From an uncultured Eubacteriales bacterium (GTDB lineage Bacteria; Bacillota; Clostridia; Monoglobales; Monoglobaceae): a stretch of DNA of 21,059 bases. A program made the position numbers and the translations under genes. A model generated the notes under the pieces. It worked only from the letters and a program-made list of their open reading frames with translations, did not search any database and had not been told where the DNA came from. Of the stretch, positions 6,430 through 15,352 are shown in pieces. Every line of letters begins with the position of its first letter. The first letter of the stretch is position 1. Where the stretch lies: contig CAJLFL010000008.1 of assembly GCA_905205855.1 (NCBI GenBank), forward strand, positions 1 through 21,059, given 5' to 3'.

Positions 6430-7629
6430 TTAAATCTCTTTATATAATTCCGGACGGCGCTCGTTCATATAAATATTATTCGGTACTGAGTATGCCGCAG
6501 GAATCGAAAGCCAATACATCTGCTTTTTATCGTTAAGGTCTATCTCAGCTATTGCAGCATCGCCAACCTCATCCGTCTGTGCCAGAATTTCTCCGTCAGG
6601 TGCAATTATCTTTGACGGTTTTACTCTGCAATCATTTAAGTTGTGATACTGCGAGCCGGACACCGCCACATATACGCCGTTTTCCATCGCGCGGCTTACA
6701 TGTCTGAAAGCCGGATCACCAACAGTTGACACAAGCAAAAGTTCCGCTCCTTTAAGAGTCATAATCCTTGCCGTTTCAGGGAAATACATATCCCAGCATA
6801 TAAGCATGCCCACAAGTCCGAAATCCGTTTCAAAAACAGGCAGTTCCTCTCCCGGAGTAATTCCTTTTTCCCATTCGCCGAATGATATGTGCGTCTTTCT
6901 GTACTTACCTGCAATTTCACCGTTTCTGTCAATTAAAAGCGAGGTATTGTATATCCCGTTTTCATCCTTTTCATGGAAGTTCATAACTATATATGTATTA
7001 TATTGCCGTGCTTTTGCTTTCATAAGGGTGCAATACTCTCCCCCGGTTGTCTGCGCTGTTTCAGTCACAGGAAGTCCGCAGCCCAAATCATTTATAATCT
7101 CGCTCATTATAATGACATCAACATTTTGCTTTCCGGCTTTGTCAACAACCGCCTCAATATTCTTCAGCGCTTCTGCGGTAGTTTTCGCTCCCGCAAGCCT
7201 TGTTGAGGCAACTCTGACAATTCGTTTTTCTGACGTTTCTGTTTCTTCAAGTTCAGCCTTGCTCCATCTTACATATCCGCTGCCTTTTAAGCCAAGCTCA
7301 ATGCCGATTTTTACACAGTCTTCGGGAACTTTGAATGTACACTCTTTTACCCCGTGCAAATCGGTCTTGTCTGCATATTTTCTTGCGATACTGCTTCCGT
7401 CCTCTTTGTATAACGATACCATAGCATATGCCGCGTTTATATCTTTGCACGCTTCCGACTCACATTTAACCGAAAACTTGTATGTTTTCCCCGGTTCTGT
7501 AATACTTTCACAATATTTTAGCCGTGCAAGAGGTATTTTTGTCTTTTTTATCTCCGCATACTTCGCGGTAATATTAAAACTTCCCTCGCCCTCATTCTTC
7601 CATTTAGACGTATCAAATCCGTTTAGCAT
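6430..7629 (-). CDS. Nitrilase-superfamily carbon-nitrogen hydrolase with N-terminal beta-sandwich-like extension
   Basis: 399 residues. From ~137 on it is a complete CN-hydrolase domain with the Glu-Lys-Cys triad at E177 (IIMSEI), K245 (GKYRKTHI) and C278 (GMLICWDMYFPETAR). Such enzymes cleave amides, carbamoyl groups or nitriles through a cysteine thioester. Residues 1-130 are extra for the family. They look like an all-beta, carbohydrate-binding-like module (KTYKFSVKCES, VPEDCVKIGIELGL, GSGYVRWSKAELEE). There is no signal peptide, so a cytoplasmic location is expected. AGGGGG lies 7 bases before the ATG, and the gene begins 11 bases after the upstream lyase stops, so the two are surely co-transcribed. 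Its place directly after two polysaccharide lyases suggests it acts on a nitrogen-containing breakdown product, such as an amidated or carbamoylated sugar, but this is inference only. Confidence 0.9.
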   Translation of the reverse strand: MLNGFDTSKWKNEGEGSFNITAKYAEIKKTKIPLARLKYCESITEPGKTYKFSVKCESEACKDINAAYAMVSLYKEDGSSIARKYADKTDLHGVKECTFKVPEDCVKIGIELGLKGSGYVRWSKAELEETETSEKRIVRVASTRLAGAKTTAEALKNIEAVVDKAGKQNVDVIIMSEIINDLGCGLPVTETAQTTGGEYCTLMKAKARQYNTYIVMNFHEKDENGIYNTSLLIDRNGEIAGKYRKTHISFGEWEKGITPGEELPVFETDFGLVGMLICWDMYFPETARIMTLKGAELLLVSTVGDPAFRHVSRAMENGVYVAVSGSQYHNLNDCRVKPSKIIAPDGEILAQTDEVGDAAIAEIDLNDKKQMYWLSIPAAYSVPNNIYMNERRPELYKEI

Positions 7630-7640
7630 TTCTCTGCCCC

Positions 7641-10600
7641 CTAATCAAATTTTATCAGCGTCAGATACGGTATTCCGGGATTGATATTACCCGACGCATC
7701 ATTACAAAGTTCAACCGTTTCGCCTGCCTTATAACTGCGTGTATACATATTTTTAAATGTTCCCACAACAGGATCCATTCCCTCAGCAATACGCTGTGCT
7801 TTATAAGCCTCAAAGCTCAGACGCGTATATACCCATTTATCTCCGTTTTCGCAAAACTTAGGCTTAGTACCGGAAAGTATTATTACATTGCAATCGCGGT
7901 TCACCTTAAAACTGAACCACGGCACACTTGTCTTGCTGCCTAAATCGTGTGTGACTCGGTCTTCGCCCTCGCCCTCCTGTACCTTTGCCCCGGTAAAAGC
8001 TGAAACTATCCACGGCGCCGAACTTAATGTCTGATAAAATGATGCCGCAGGGCCGATAAAATAACAATTCTCTATTCCGGTTCTTTTATCTATGCTTAGT
8101 ATTTTTCTTTGTGAATTTTCACCGCACAGATTACCGCCTTTGGTAAAGCTAAACAGCTTATATGTTTTGGGGATTTTTGCTTTTGAGTCATATCCCTCCA
8201 AAGGCTCTGCTCCTATGTATTCACAATATTGACTGTATGTCATTCCCCCGACAATCTGCTTAAAATCACTTACAGGAGGAATTACCTGCTCATTCTCTGA
8301 ATGAAATCTTATTGTATATGTCTTTACCGCACCTCCTGCCGATTCAGATGTGACAACCGCCGTGCTTTCGGCATCATCATATCTGACAGTCACATAAGCC
8401 GAGCCATCCTCAGGAACTCCTTTAACAACAGGAATTTCCCCATTCCCGTCCAAAGCCACATCATATTCCGATATTTCGGAATCAAACCCGTCTATCATTC
8501 TGCCGTCAAGCAGAATCGCCGATAAGTCGGCATTATCGGTTTTCTCAGCCGCGGCTATCAGCGGAGTTATATCTCCTCCGTTTATTACAAACGCCTTATA
8601 GCTGTTTGACGATGCTGTGACAAGCTGCGGAGTAGAAATCGTTTCAAATCCGCCGTTATTCAAATATGTATCGGCGGTATTTATTAACCTTCCCCATCTG
8701 TTATACTCCGCCAGAACCAGTTTTGCATTACTGCCTGCCCCGTTATAGCAGCCGATGCTTGCATACACACTGCCCCCATTTGCCGCTTTTTCTGTTTCCA
8801 AACCATTTTTGTCTTTATAAACAATATTTATATTTGACAAAGATAGCTTTGCATAAGGATAAATATAAACAGGCTCGCTCAAACCGCTTGTCAAGTCCCC
8901 TGCGGTCACCCTTACAGAAGCGCTTATCATCGAATCTTTATCTGCGTTGAAGATATATGGCGAGCTTACATTTTTATACTCTGTCCCATTAATAATCAAA
9001 TCATAGCTTTGATTTGGTTTTTCTGTCCAGCTTATCTCCGCTGTTGATTCATTCTTACGCTTTCCGGTCAAATCTGTCGGTATCAGCTGTTCTGTGTTTA
9101 TTACAGAATCATAATCCGTCAGAAGCATATAATGTCCTTTTTGCGCCTTCAATCTTATGCTTCCGCCGCCGCTGATAAACCCTTCAATACCAATTTTATC
9201 CGAAAGGTTGCGTCCTTTGTCATCCCTCAGTTTTCCTGCCGACAGATTCTTTGTATACGCCGTTCCGCCGCCGACTTCTATATTCATATCATCATCAGAC
9301 GATATACTCAGCTGCCCTTTACCTACAACAGCAGAAATTGCCCTGTCTGCTTTAAATATACTTTTTCCGCCAAAGCTTAACTCCGTTCCGTTTACAAGCA
9401 TAATGCTTTTTGTATTATAAATAACCGCCTCTCCCTTAAAGCTTATCCCTCCGGCAGTAATTCCGGAGTTTCCGCCTGTATTTACTATTGCGTGTGTTCC
9501 GTCATCGGTGCTTAAAGCAATATATCCGTTTTGATATTCAACATCGACATTTTTTGCGTCATCATCAGTTTTATGCACCTGTATCAAAGCGGCAATTTTG
9601 GTTTCCTCAGTCTTTTCTGTTTTAAAATACACCCTGTCCTGCGGCAGCGCATCGTTATATCTGTATGCCGGATTATGTTCAATCCCCGATAAATCCTCAA
9701 AATTCCGCATTATTCCGGTATTTGTTATGCTTTGCGGATAAAGGATTTCCAAATCCAGCTTAGCAGAATTGTTTACAACGCTTGCCTTATTTCTGCCATC
9801 CAAGCTCAGAGTATTGTACGGAACGTTAAATCCCCATTCAAAGGATGACTGTGTTCCGCTTTTCGCTTTTAAGTTGTCTGTTATTATATATATATCCGGT
9901 CTTAAATATATTATATTCCGCTCTGCATTATCAAGACCGAATCGCTCTCCGTCTTTAGTATAATTATAGGCGCGTGTCGCATCACCCGTAACCGTATCAA
10001 AATCATGGTGAGTCACAAACAGCTTTGTGTTTCCGTTTGCATTCATATTATCGTCCTGCTGTCCCTTGCCGCCGTCATAGGTAATTGAATTGTGTGCAAG
10101 GGTTGTCCGTGTAAATCCGCTGTCATGCGCCGAATGATATGAATCATAATATCCGCTCTTTATTGCAAGGCGTTCTCCGTACGCCTCTATAAAAAAGGTG
10201 TTCTGATCGGCATGCATATGATTATACGAGCCGTACTTGCCCGAACGAAAATAGAGTGAGATTCTTTCATCATTTGTTAAAGATGAGTGCATTGCCGTCA
10301 TTCCCTGGTCAACAAACACGCGGGAGTTAGGCAGCGCTGTTGGTTTTTCGCCTTTTTCGTCCAATACATCCGCAAACAGAATTAAATCAAACAAGCCTCT
10401 TTCCGGGTTATCAAGTGTACCTGCCTTATTTCTTGCCCAATATGCCGCTTTGTTTCCGGTAAACTTGCCAAGCTTTGTAAGCCCCATCTTATAAGAAGAT
10501 CCCGGCTTGGTTTGATTTGACTCGTCCCCGAATGAGCCGTATGAATCCGCCGGCATCATATACATTGCCCAATACGCTTCATTCTGCGCCCATGCCTTTT

Positions 10601-11801
10601 TATAGCAATCGACATAGCCGCCGATTTTTAAAATATCCATAAACCACTTATCGCGTGTAAAGGCATATGTCCAATATGCTGTTCCCTTTGACCAGCCGCC
10701 GTCCTCAAACGACATAGGCGGAAGACTTGGCAAATACAGTTCAAGCATCTGCTCAAAATAACTGTCTATCCCGTCAACATCATGTAAAAGTGCCATACAT
10801 GCCGTACCATAGTAACCAAAATAGCTCCATATGTGCGAATTATAAGGCTCTTTTCTGAGGGTATCAATATCCGCCTGCAGCCTTACTGAAAACCTTTTGA
10901 CAAGTGTATCCTTTACCGTTGTCCGCTGCGCCGATGTCATATAATTATACATCCAGTCATACGACATCGAAAGGCGCAAGAGTATCTCATAATACGCCTG
11001 ATCATGACCTGCAAATGAAGTGGTTGAGGGATTGCTCTTATCCTCCGACGTTCCCCATCCGCAAAGTTCAAGCATGGTCTTTACCGCATAGTCCGCATAA
11101 TCGGTGTTATCTGTCAGTATATAGCACAGCGCACCAAGCTGACACTGATACCCTTTTTTTGTTGCCGCATTTACCGCAGCAGAAGTCGTCAATGGTTCAG
11201 CTTCAGGCTCCTGTTTTATGTATTCATTGCAAAGCCCAAGCATATCGCCTAAAACCTGAACGTTGCTACCTCTCCCTGCAGAGTTTCTAAAATCTCCAAT
11301 CGTTTCCTGTGTCATCCAGATTCTCGGATGCGTTTTCGGAACACGCTTTGTTATATCCGACATATTCTCCGGCACAACAAACTCAGCCGCATCCGGATCA
11401 AGACGAAAGCGCCGCGGAACAGACCACACGCTCGGCGTTGCATTGTTCGGCAGATAATATCTGACCGCCCAGTAATACGTACCTGCCTCAAAGCTTTGTC
11501 TGAAGTTATAATAATGATATTTCAGACCGTACGCACTGTATTTAATATTCTTCAAAGCCTCGTCACTGCAGACAATCAAATCATACTTCTCTGCATTTTT
11601 AATTGCAGGCCATGTAAAATCCGGCGGATTCTGCATACTTGCATACTTATGAGCCGGCTTAAACGGTGCCTGTGTGCCGACCTGAGCATTTACATCCGTG
11701 AAATACGCAGGCAGCGGCGGAACTGTATCCGCCGCTGCCTTTGTGCAAGGCAGTAAAGTCAAAATCATGATTACGCCAATAAGTCTTTTTAATGTCTTCA
11801 T
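7641..11801 (-). CDS. Secreted heparinase II/III-type polysaccharide lyase, large multidomain form
   Basis: 1386 residues with an N-terminal signal peptide (hydrophobic 7-19, cleavage probably after KAAA, ~24). An Fn3-like region (~55-140) precedes a DUF4962-type alpha/alpha toroid (~155-480) and the heparinase II/III beta domain (~490-890). Lyase-type residues are visible: H323 (NSHIWSY), Y376 (GTAYWTY), H528 and H530 (GSYNHMHADQN), H570 (TTLAHNSI). The 205-residue distance from H323 to H528 equals that between the catalytic histidines reported for Pedobacter heparinase II, as I recall them. An Fn3-like stretch (~905-980) and a cadherin-like beta-sandwich (~1090-1168) follow. The last ~210 residues form a domain I do not recognise. 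No SLH, LPXTG or other anchor is present. It probably eliminates a uronic-acid-containing polysaccharide outside the cell; the substrate is unknown. It starts 28 bases after its paralogue ends, with only a weak ribosome binding site. Confidence 0.92.
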   Translation of the reverse strand: MKTLKRLIGVIMILTLLPCTKAAADTVPPLPAYFTDVNAQVGTQAPFKPAHKYASMQNPPDFTWPAIKNAEKYDLIVCSDEALKNIKYSAYGLKYHYYNFRQSFEAGTYYWAVRYYLPNNATPSVWSVPRRFRLDPDAAEFVVPENMSDITKRVPKTHPRIWMTQETIGDFRNSAGRGSNVQVLGDMLGLCNEYIKQEPEAEPLTTSAAVNAATKKGYQCQLGALCYILTDNTDYADYAVKTMLELCGWGTSEDKSNPSTTSFAGHDQAYYEILLRLSMSYDWMYNYMTSAQRTTVKDTLVKRFSVRLQADIDTLRKEPYNSHIWSYFGYYGTACMALLHDVDGIDSYFEQMLELYLPSLPPMSFEDGGWSKGTAYWTYAFTRDKWFMDILKIGGYVDCYKKAWAQNEAYWAMYMMPADSYGSFGDESNQTKPGSSYKMGLTKLGKFTGNKAAYWARNKAGTLDNPERGLFDLILFADVLDEKGEKPTALPNSRVFVDQGMTAMHSSLTNDERISLYFRSGKYGSYNHMHADQNTFFIEAYGERLAIKSGYYDSYHSAHDSGFTRTTLAHNSITYDGGKGQQDDNMNANGNTKLFVTHHDFDTVTGDATRAYNYTKDGERFGLDNAERNIIYLRPDIYIITDNLKAKSGTQSSFEWGFNVPYNTLSLDGRNKASVVNNSAKLDLEILYPQSITNTGIMRNFEDLSGIEHNPAYRYNDALPQDRVYFKTEKTEETKIAALIQVHKTDDDAKNVDVEYQNGYIALSTDDGTHAIVNTGGNSGITAGGISFKGEAVIYNTKSIMLVNGTELSFGGKSIFKADRAISAVVGKGQLSISSDDDMNIEVGGGTAYTKNLSAGKLRDDKGRNLSDKIGIEGFISGGGSIRLKAQKGHYMLLTDYDSVINTEQLIPTDLTGKRKNESTAEISWTEKPNQSYDLIINGTEYKNVSSPYIFNADKDSMISASVRVTAGDLTSGLSEPVYIYPYAKLSLSNINIVYKDKNGLETEKAANGGSVYASIGCYNGAGSNAKLVLAEYNRWGRLINTADTYLNNGGFETISTPQLVTASSNSYKAFVINGGDITPLIAAAEKTDNADLSAILLDGRMIDGFDSEISEYDVALDGNGEIPVVKGVPEDGSAYVTVRYDDAESTAVVTSESAGGAVKTYTIRFHSENEQVIPPVSDFKQIVGGMTYSQYCEYIGAEPLEGYDSKAKIPKTYKLFSFTKGGNLCGENSQRKILSIDKRTGIENCYFIGPAASFYQTLSSAPWIVSAFTGAKVQEGEGEDRVTHDLGSKTSVPWFSFKVNRDCNVIILSGTKPKFCENGDKWVYTRLSFEAYKAQRIAEGMDPVVGTFKNMYTRSYKAGETVELCNDASGNINPGIPYLTLIKFD

Positions 11802-11829
11802 ATTTCTTTAACCTGCCTTGTAAATCAAA

Positions 11830-14800
11830 TTATTCTGTTTTAAGAAACGCAAACCAGTCTACATTCCAGTATGTGTTTGTTTCAGCCGAGCCCATAACGG
11901 TAAACTTATGCTTTCCGGCTTCAAGATATGTGTGCGACTTAATTCTTACAACGTCAAAGTCACTTTCGCCGTTTCCGGCATAGCCGCCTGTGTCCGTACA
12001 GGTAAATCTGTAAATCGTACCGTTGATTTCTATAAATCTTGTCGGCCACGGCTCCTGCCATGCGGCATATCTTACGCCGAGGTCATAATAACCGCTCTCC
12101 GGAATATCAACAGTGTATTCAGCTGTATCTTCAGCCTTATTCATCTGTGAAATACCCGTCATAAACGTTACTCCCTGCGTAAGTCTTGAGGTTCCGGTCA
12201 GCTTATCGTAATTCTCTGCCTCCACAACTACCGCCGCCGAATCCTTCATACCCTGATAATCCTCTGAATATTCAACCTCCGGCGCCTCCTGCTTAGCAGA
12301 TTTAAGCTCGACATAATCGCCGTCATTTGCATATGTAATCGTTATCTCGCCACCGAGCGCATATCCACTGACATTTACATCATCCGATTTTGATACAAGA
12401 TAATAATATCCGGCATCCATTTTTGCTTTTACCTCAGCGCTCAGATTATAATCAGGGTTGAGCGTTGCCTCTGTCTTATATTCAGTCTTTTGACCGTCTA
12501 TAATCAGATTCAGACCAAACATTTTTCCGCTCTTTTGTCCGGGTAAGGGCTTGTCGTTGGCAAGCAGCGAATAATGTCCCTTTTGCGCTTTTATGTTAAG
12601 GCTGTTTTCAGGCAATGCATTGCTTTCCGCCTCCTCGGCTTCGCCGCCCTCTGCACCTCCGTCACTTTCTTTCGGTTTGTTAAACGCTGCCAAAGCAGTA
12701 TTGTCATCTACGCTTTCTATTCCGATAAGCGGTGACAGTTCTCTGCCGTTTCTGTCTGTAATCGACTTAATCTCTGATATATACCTGTTGCCTGTGCCTA
12801 AGGATATTGTATAATCGTCATTTGACGATACATTTATCATATCCTCGCCTGCGGCAACAGTCACCTGTCTGTCTGACAGAATAAGCTGTTTGCCATCTGC
12901 TTTAAGGCTTGTTCCGCCGACCAGCATTATTGAATTATTCTTCTTTACTGCCGCAGTGCCGATAAACTCAAGTTCGTCTGCCTTGATTACCGCGTTTTCA
13001 TCCGTTGTTGTGCTTACATATGCGGTTGTACCGTCCTCAAACTCAAGGCGGATATAGTTATCGCCGTTTGTGCTCTTTACATACGCTCCGCCTTCATTTG
13101 CGGAATGTACATTCATGGTGGTTACCATCTTGGTATCCTTTACACGCTCGGTTTCAAACCATATTCTCTGCTGAGGAGCACGTTTTGCATAGTTTCCGCC
13201 CGGTTCAATATTTATAAGATTCGGTCCGGAATAGATATTGCTGTAATATCCCGTTACCTTTTCGGGATACTGTACGCGCACGTCCAGCTTTGACTTTCCG
13301 GTATCTCCCGTTACCGCACCGCCTTTTCCGTCATCATGCATTGAAACATTGCTTACACCGTTAAGCCACCACTCAAAGTTAGAGCCGTCATTTGTTGCTG
13401 CCTCAAGGTCGTCAACAACTATATAGCTGTCCGGACGCACATAGATTATACTGCGTACAAACTTATTAAGCGCGCCATCATACGCCTTTGTTGCATCACC
13501 CACAACCGCATCAAAATCCTTGTAGGTCACAAACATATCGGTATTGCCGTTTGCGTCTATATCATCATCCTTCTGTCCGATTCCGCCGTCAAAGGTTATT
13601 GAATTATGTGCAACAGTTGTCCGTGTAAATCCGCTGTCATGCGTCGAATGATATGAATCATACCATCCCGATTTCGCCGCAAGCCTTTCGCCGTGCGACT
13701 CTATAAAGAATGAATTTTGATCAGCATGCATATGGTTGTACGAGCCATACGCGCCGGAGCGGAAGTACAATGATGTTCTGTTTTTGTCCATCAAGTCCGA
13801 ATGCATTGCCGTCATTCCTTGGTCTATAAACACATGTGCCCTCGGATAATCTACAGGTGCCTTCTCCTCCATATTATCCGCATCCACATACAAAATACCC
13901 GTATCATACTCGGCTGCGTTTCTGGCTATTGTTCCCACCTGACGCATTGCCCAGATTGCCACAGGGTTATTGGTATATATTCCGCGCGCTCCCATTCCTC
14001 CTACATAAGAATTTCCCGGCGGTGTAATATTTGATTCATCACCAAACGAACCGTACGAGCCTGCCGGCATCATATACATTGCAAACAGATATTCATTCTG
14101 GAACCACGGCTTCTGATACATGTCAAGATAGCCGCCCTCTCTCAATACTTCAGCAAGTGCCTCGTCACGGCAAAGCGAATAAGTCCAGTACGCCGTTCCC
14201 TTTGACCAGCCGCCGTCCTCTTTTGACATTGACACAAAGTTTGCCACATACAGCGGCAAAAACTGCTTGTAATATTCCTCTGCCTCCGGCACCTCATGCA
14301 TCAGCGCTATACAAGTTATTCCATAGTTTGGCATGTATGACCATGTATGCGAATCATATGGCGAGTTGCGTATTACTTTCAGAGATGAATCTTTAATCAC
14401 ATTAAAACGCTGCACCAGCATGCTTCTTACCTTTTCGCGCTGAGGCTCGGTCATATAGTTATACATCCAGTCGTATACCATTGATGCGCGCTTTATTATC
14501 TCAAAAAAGGCCTGATCCTGTATTTCAAATGATGTCGGCCCTTTTACTCCGTCCCATTCTGACACCGCGAGCAAACACTCTACCGCATAGTCGGCATAGC
14601 GCGTGTCATCCGTAAAGATATAGCTCAGCGCTGCCTGACTTGCCCTCTGGCAAATCTCACGTCCGCGGGCTACAAATGATTGTGTTTCAGCTCTGTCATT
14701 TGGATCATCTGAACTAAATGTGCTTTTTGACGGTACCGGCTCTGCAATCTGCTCCTTTGTCATATTTGACTCGGTATTTTTTATCCACAAATCTATGATT

Positions 14801-15351
14801 ACCTTGCCTGCCTCGGTATTGTACTTTTCTTTAAACTTGCCTATCGTATCCTGTGTAAACCAGATTCTGGGGTGCGACTGCGGAATTGAATCCGCAAGCT
14901 CGTTTAAATCCGGAACGGTAAACTCATATGCGTCCGGATCAAGACGGAAGCGTCTTGCCGTTGACCACGGACTTACCTCCTTGCCCTTGTGATAGCGTAT
15001 TGCCCAGTAGTATGTTCCCGGCTCAAAGGTATAGGGAAAGTTGTAATAATGCCATTCCAGTCCGTATTTGGAATACTTTACATCCGTCAGCTCCTCATCA
15101 GAGCATACAATAAGGTCATAGCTTTCCGCTCCGCTTATCATCGGCCATGTAAAGTCCGGTGAATTTTGCATTGAACCGTACTTATGAACCGGCTTGAACG
15201 GTGTCTGTGTGCCTATCGGTGTTCCGATTTCCACAAACGCCTTCGGCAGCTCCAATGTCGGCTTTGCCTTCTCCTCTGCCGCATACGCTGCCGGCAGAAT
15301 GGTAATCAGCATAAGCATTGCAAGTATAAAGCTTGTTAGTCTTTTTGTCAT
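11830..15351 (-). CDS. Secreted heparinase II/III-type polysaccharide lyase with C-terminal CBM6/35-like domain
   Basis: 1173 residues from ATG 15351, which has AGGAGGTG (15361-15368) 9 bases upstream. A GTG at 15361 opens the same frame but lies inside that site. A signal peptide ends near AAYA (~24). The domain order matches the neighbouring lyase: Fn3-like region, DUF4962-type toroid, heparinase II/III beta domain. H335 (DSHTWSY), Y388 (GTAYWTY), H540 and H542 (GSYNHMHADQN) and H582 (TTVAHNSI) sit at a constant offset from the paralogue. The C-terminal ~138 residues instead resemble a CBM6/CBM35 carbohydrate-binding module (VVVEAENYD, GYYDLGVRYA, NVDWFAFLK). A short Glu/Ala/Gly-rich linker (GGAEGGEAEEAESN) lies in the middle third. 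There is no cell-wall anchor. Its ATG is one base from the stop of the upstream gene, so translation is probably coupled. Confidence 0.92.
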   Translation of the reverse strand: MTKRLTSFILAMLMLITILPAAYAAEEKAKPTLELPKAFVEIGTPIGTQTPFKPVHKYGSMQNSPDFTWPMISGAESYDLIVCSDEELTDVKYSKYGLEWHYYNFPYTFEPGTYYWAIRYHKGKEVSPWSTARRFRLDPDAYEFTVPDLNELADSIPQSHPRIWFTQDTIGKFKEKYNTEAGKVIIDLWIKNTESNMTKEQIAEPVPSKSTFSSDDPNDRAETQSFVARGREICQRASQAALSYIFTDDTRYADYAVECLLAVSEWDGVKGPTSFEIQDQAFFEIIKRASMVYDWMYNYMTEPQREKVRSMLVQRFNVIKDSSLKVIRNSPYDSHTWSYMPNYGITCIALMHEVPEAEEYYKQFLPLYVANFVSMSKEDGGWSKGTAYWTYSLCRDEALAEVLREGGYLDMYQKPWFQNEYLFAMYMMPAGSYGSFGDESNITPPGNSYVGGMGARGIYTNNPVAIWAMRQVGTIARNAAEYDTGILYVDADNMEEKAPVDYPRAHVFIDQGMTAMHSDLMDKNRTSLYFRSGAYGSYNHMHADQNSFFIESHGERLAAKSGWYDSYHSTHDSGFTRTTVAHNSITFDGGIGQKDDDIDANGNTDMFVTYKDFDAVVGDATKAYDGALNKFVRSIIYVRPDSYIVVDDLEAATNDGSNFEWWLNGVSNVSMHDDGKGGAVTGDTGKSKLDVRVQYPEKVTGYYSNIYSGPNLINIEPGGNYAKRAPQQRIWFETERVKDTKMVTTMNVHSANEGGAYVKSTNGDNYIRLEFEDGTTAYVSTTTDENAVIKADELEFIGTAAVKKNNSIMLVGGTSLKADGKQLILSDRQVTVAAGEDMINVSSNDDYTISLGTGNRYISEIKSITDRNGRELSPLIGIESVDDNTALAAFNKPKESDGGAEGGEAEEAESNALPENSLNIKAQKGHYSLLANDKPLPGQKSGKMFGLNLIIDGQKTEYKTEATLNPDYNLSAEVKAKMDAGYYYLVSKSDDVNVSGYALGGEITITYANDGDYVELKSAKQEAPEVEYSEDYQGMKDSAAVVVEAENYDKLTGTSRLTQGVTFMTGISQMNKAEDTAEYTVDIPESGYYDLGVRYAAWQEPWPTRFIEINGTIYRFTCTDTGGYAGNGESDFDVVRIKSHTYLEAGKHKFTVMGSAETNTYWNVDWFAFLKTE

Positions 15352-15352
15352 A

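Noticed and set aside
6806..7684. 292-codon open frame on the plus strand opposite the nitrilase gene.
   Set aside because: It lies wholly antisense to a gene with an intact catalytic triad, is Ser/Pro/Phe-rich as expected from the complement, and resembles no protein family.
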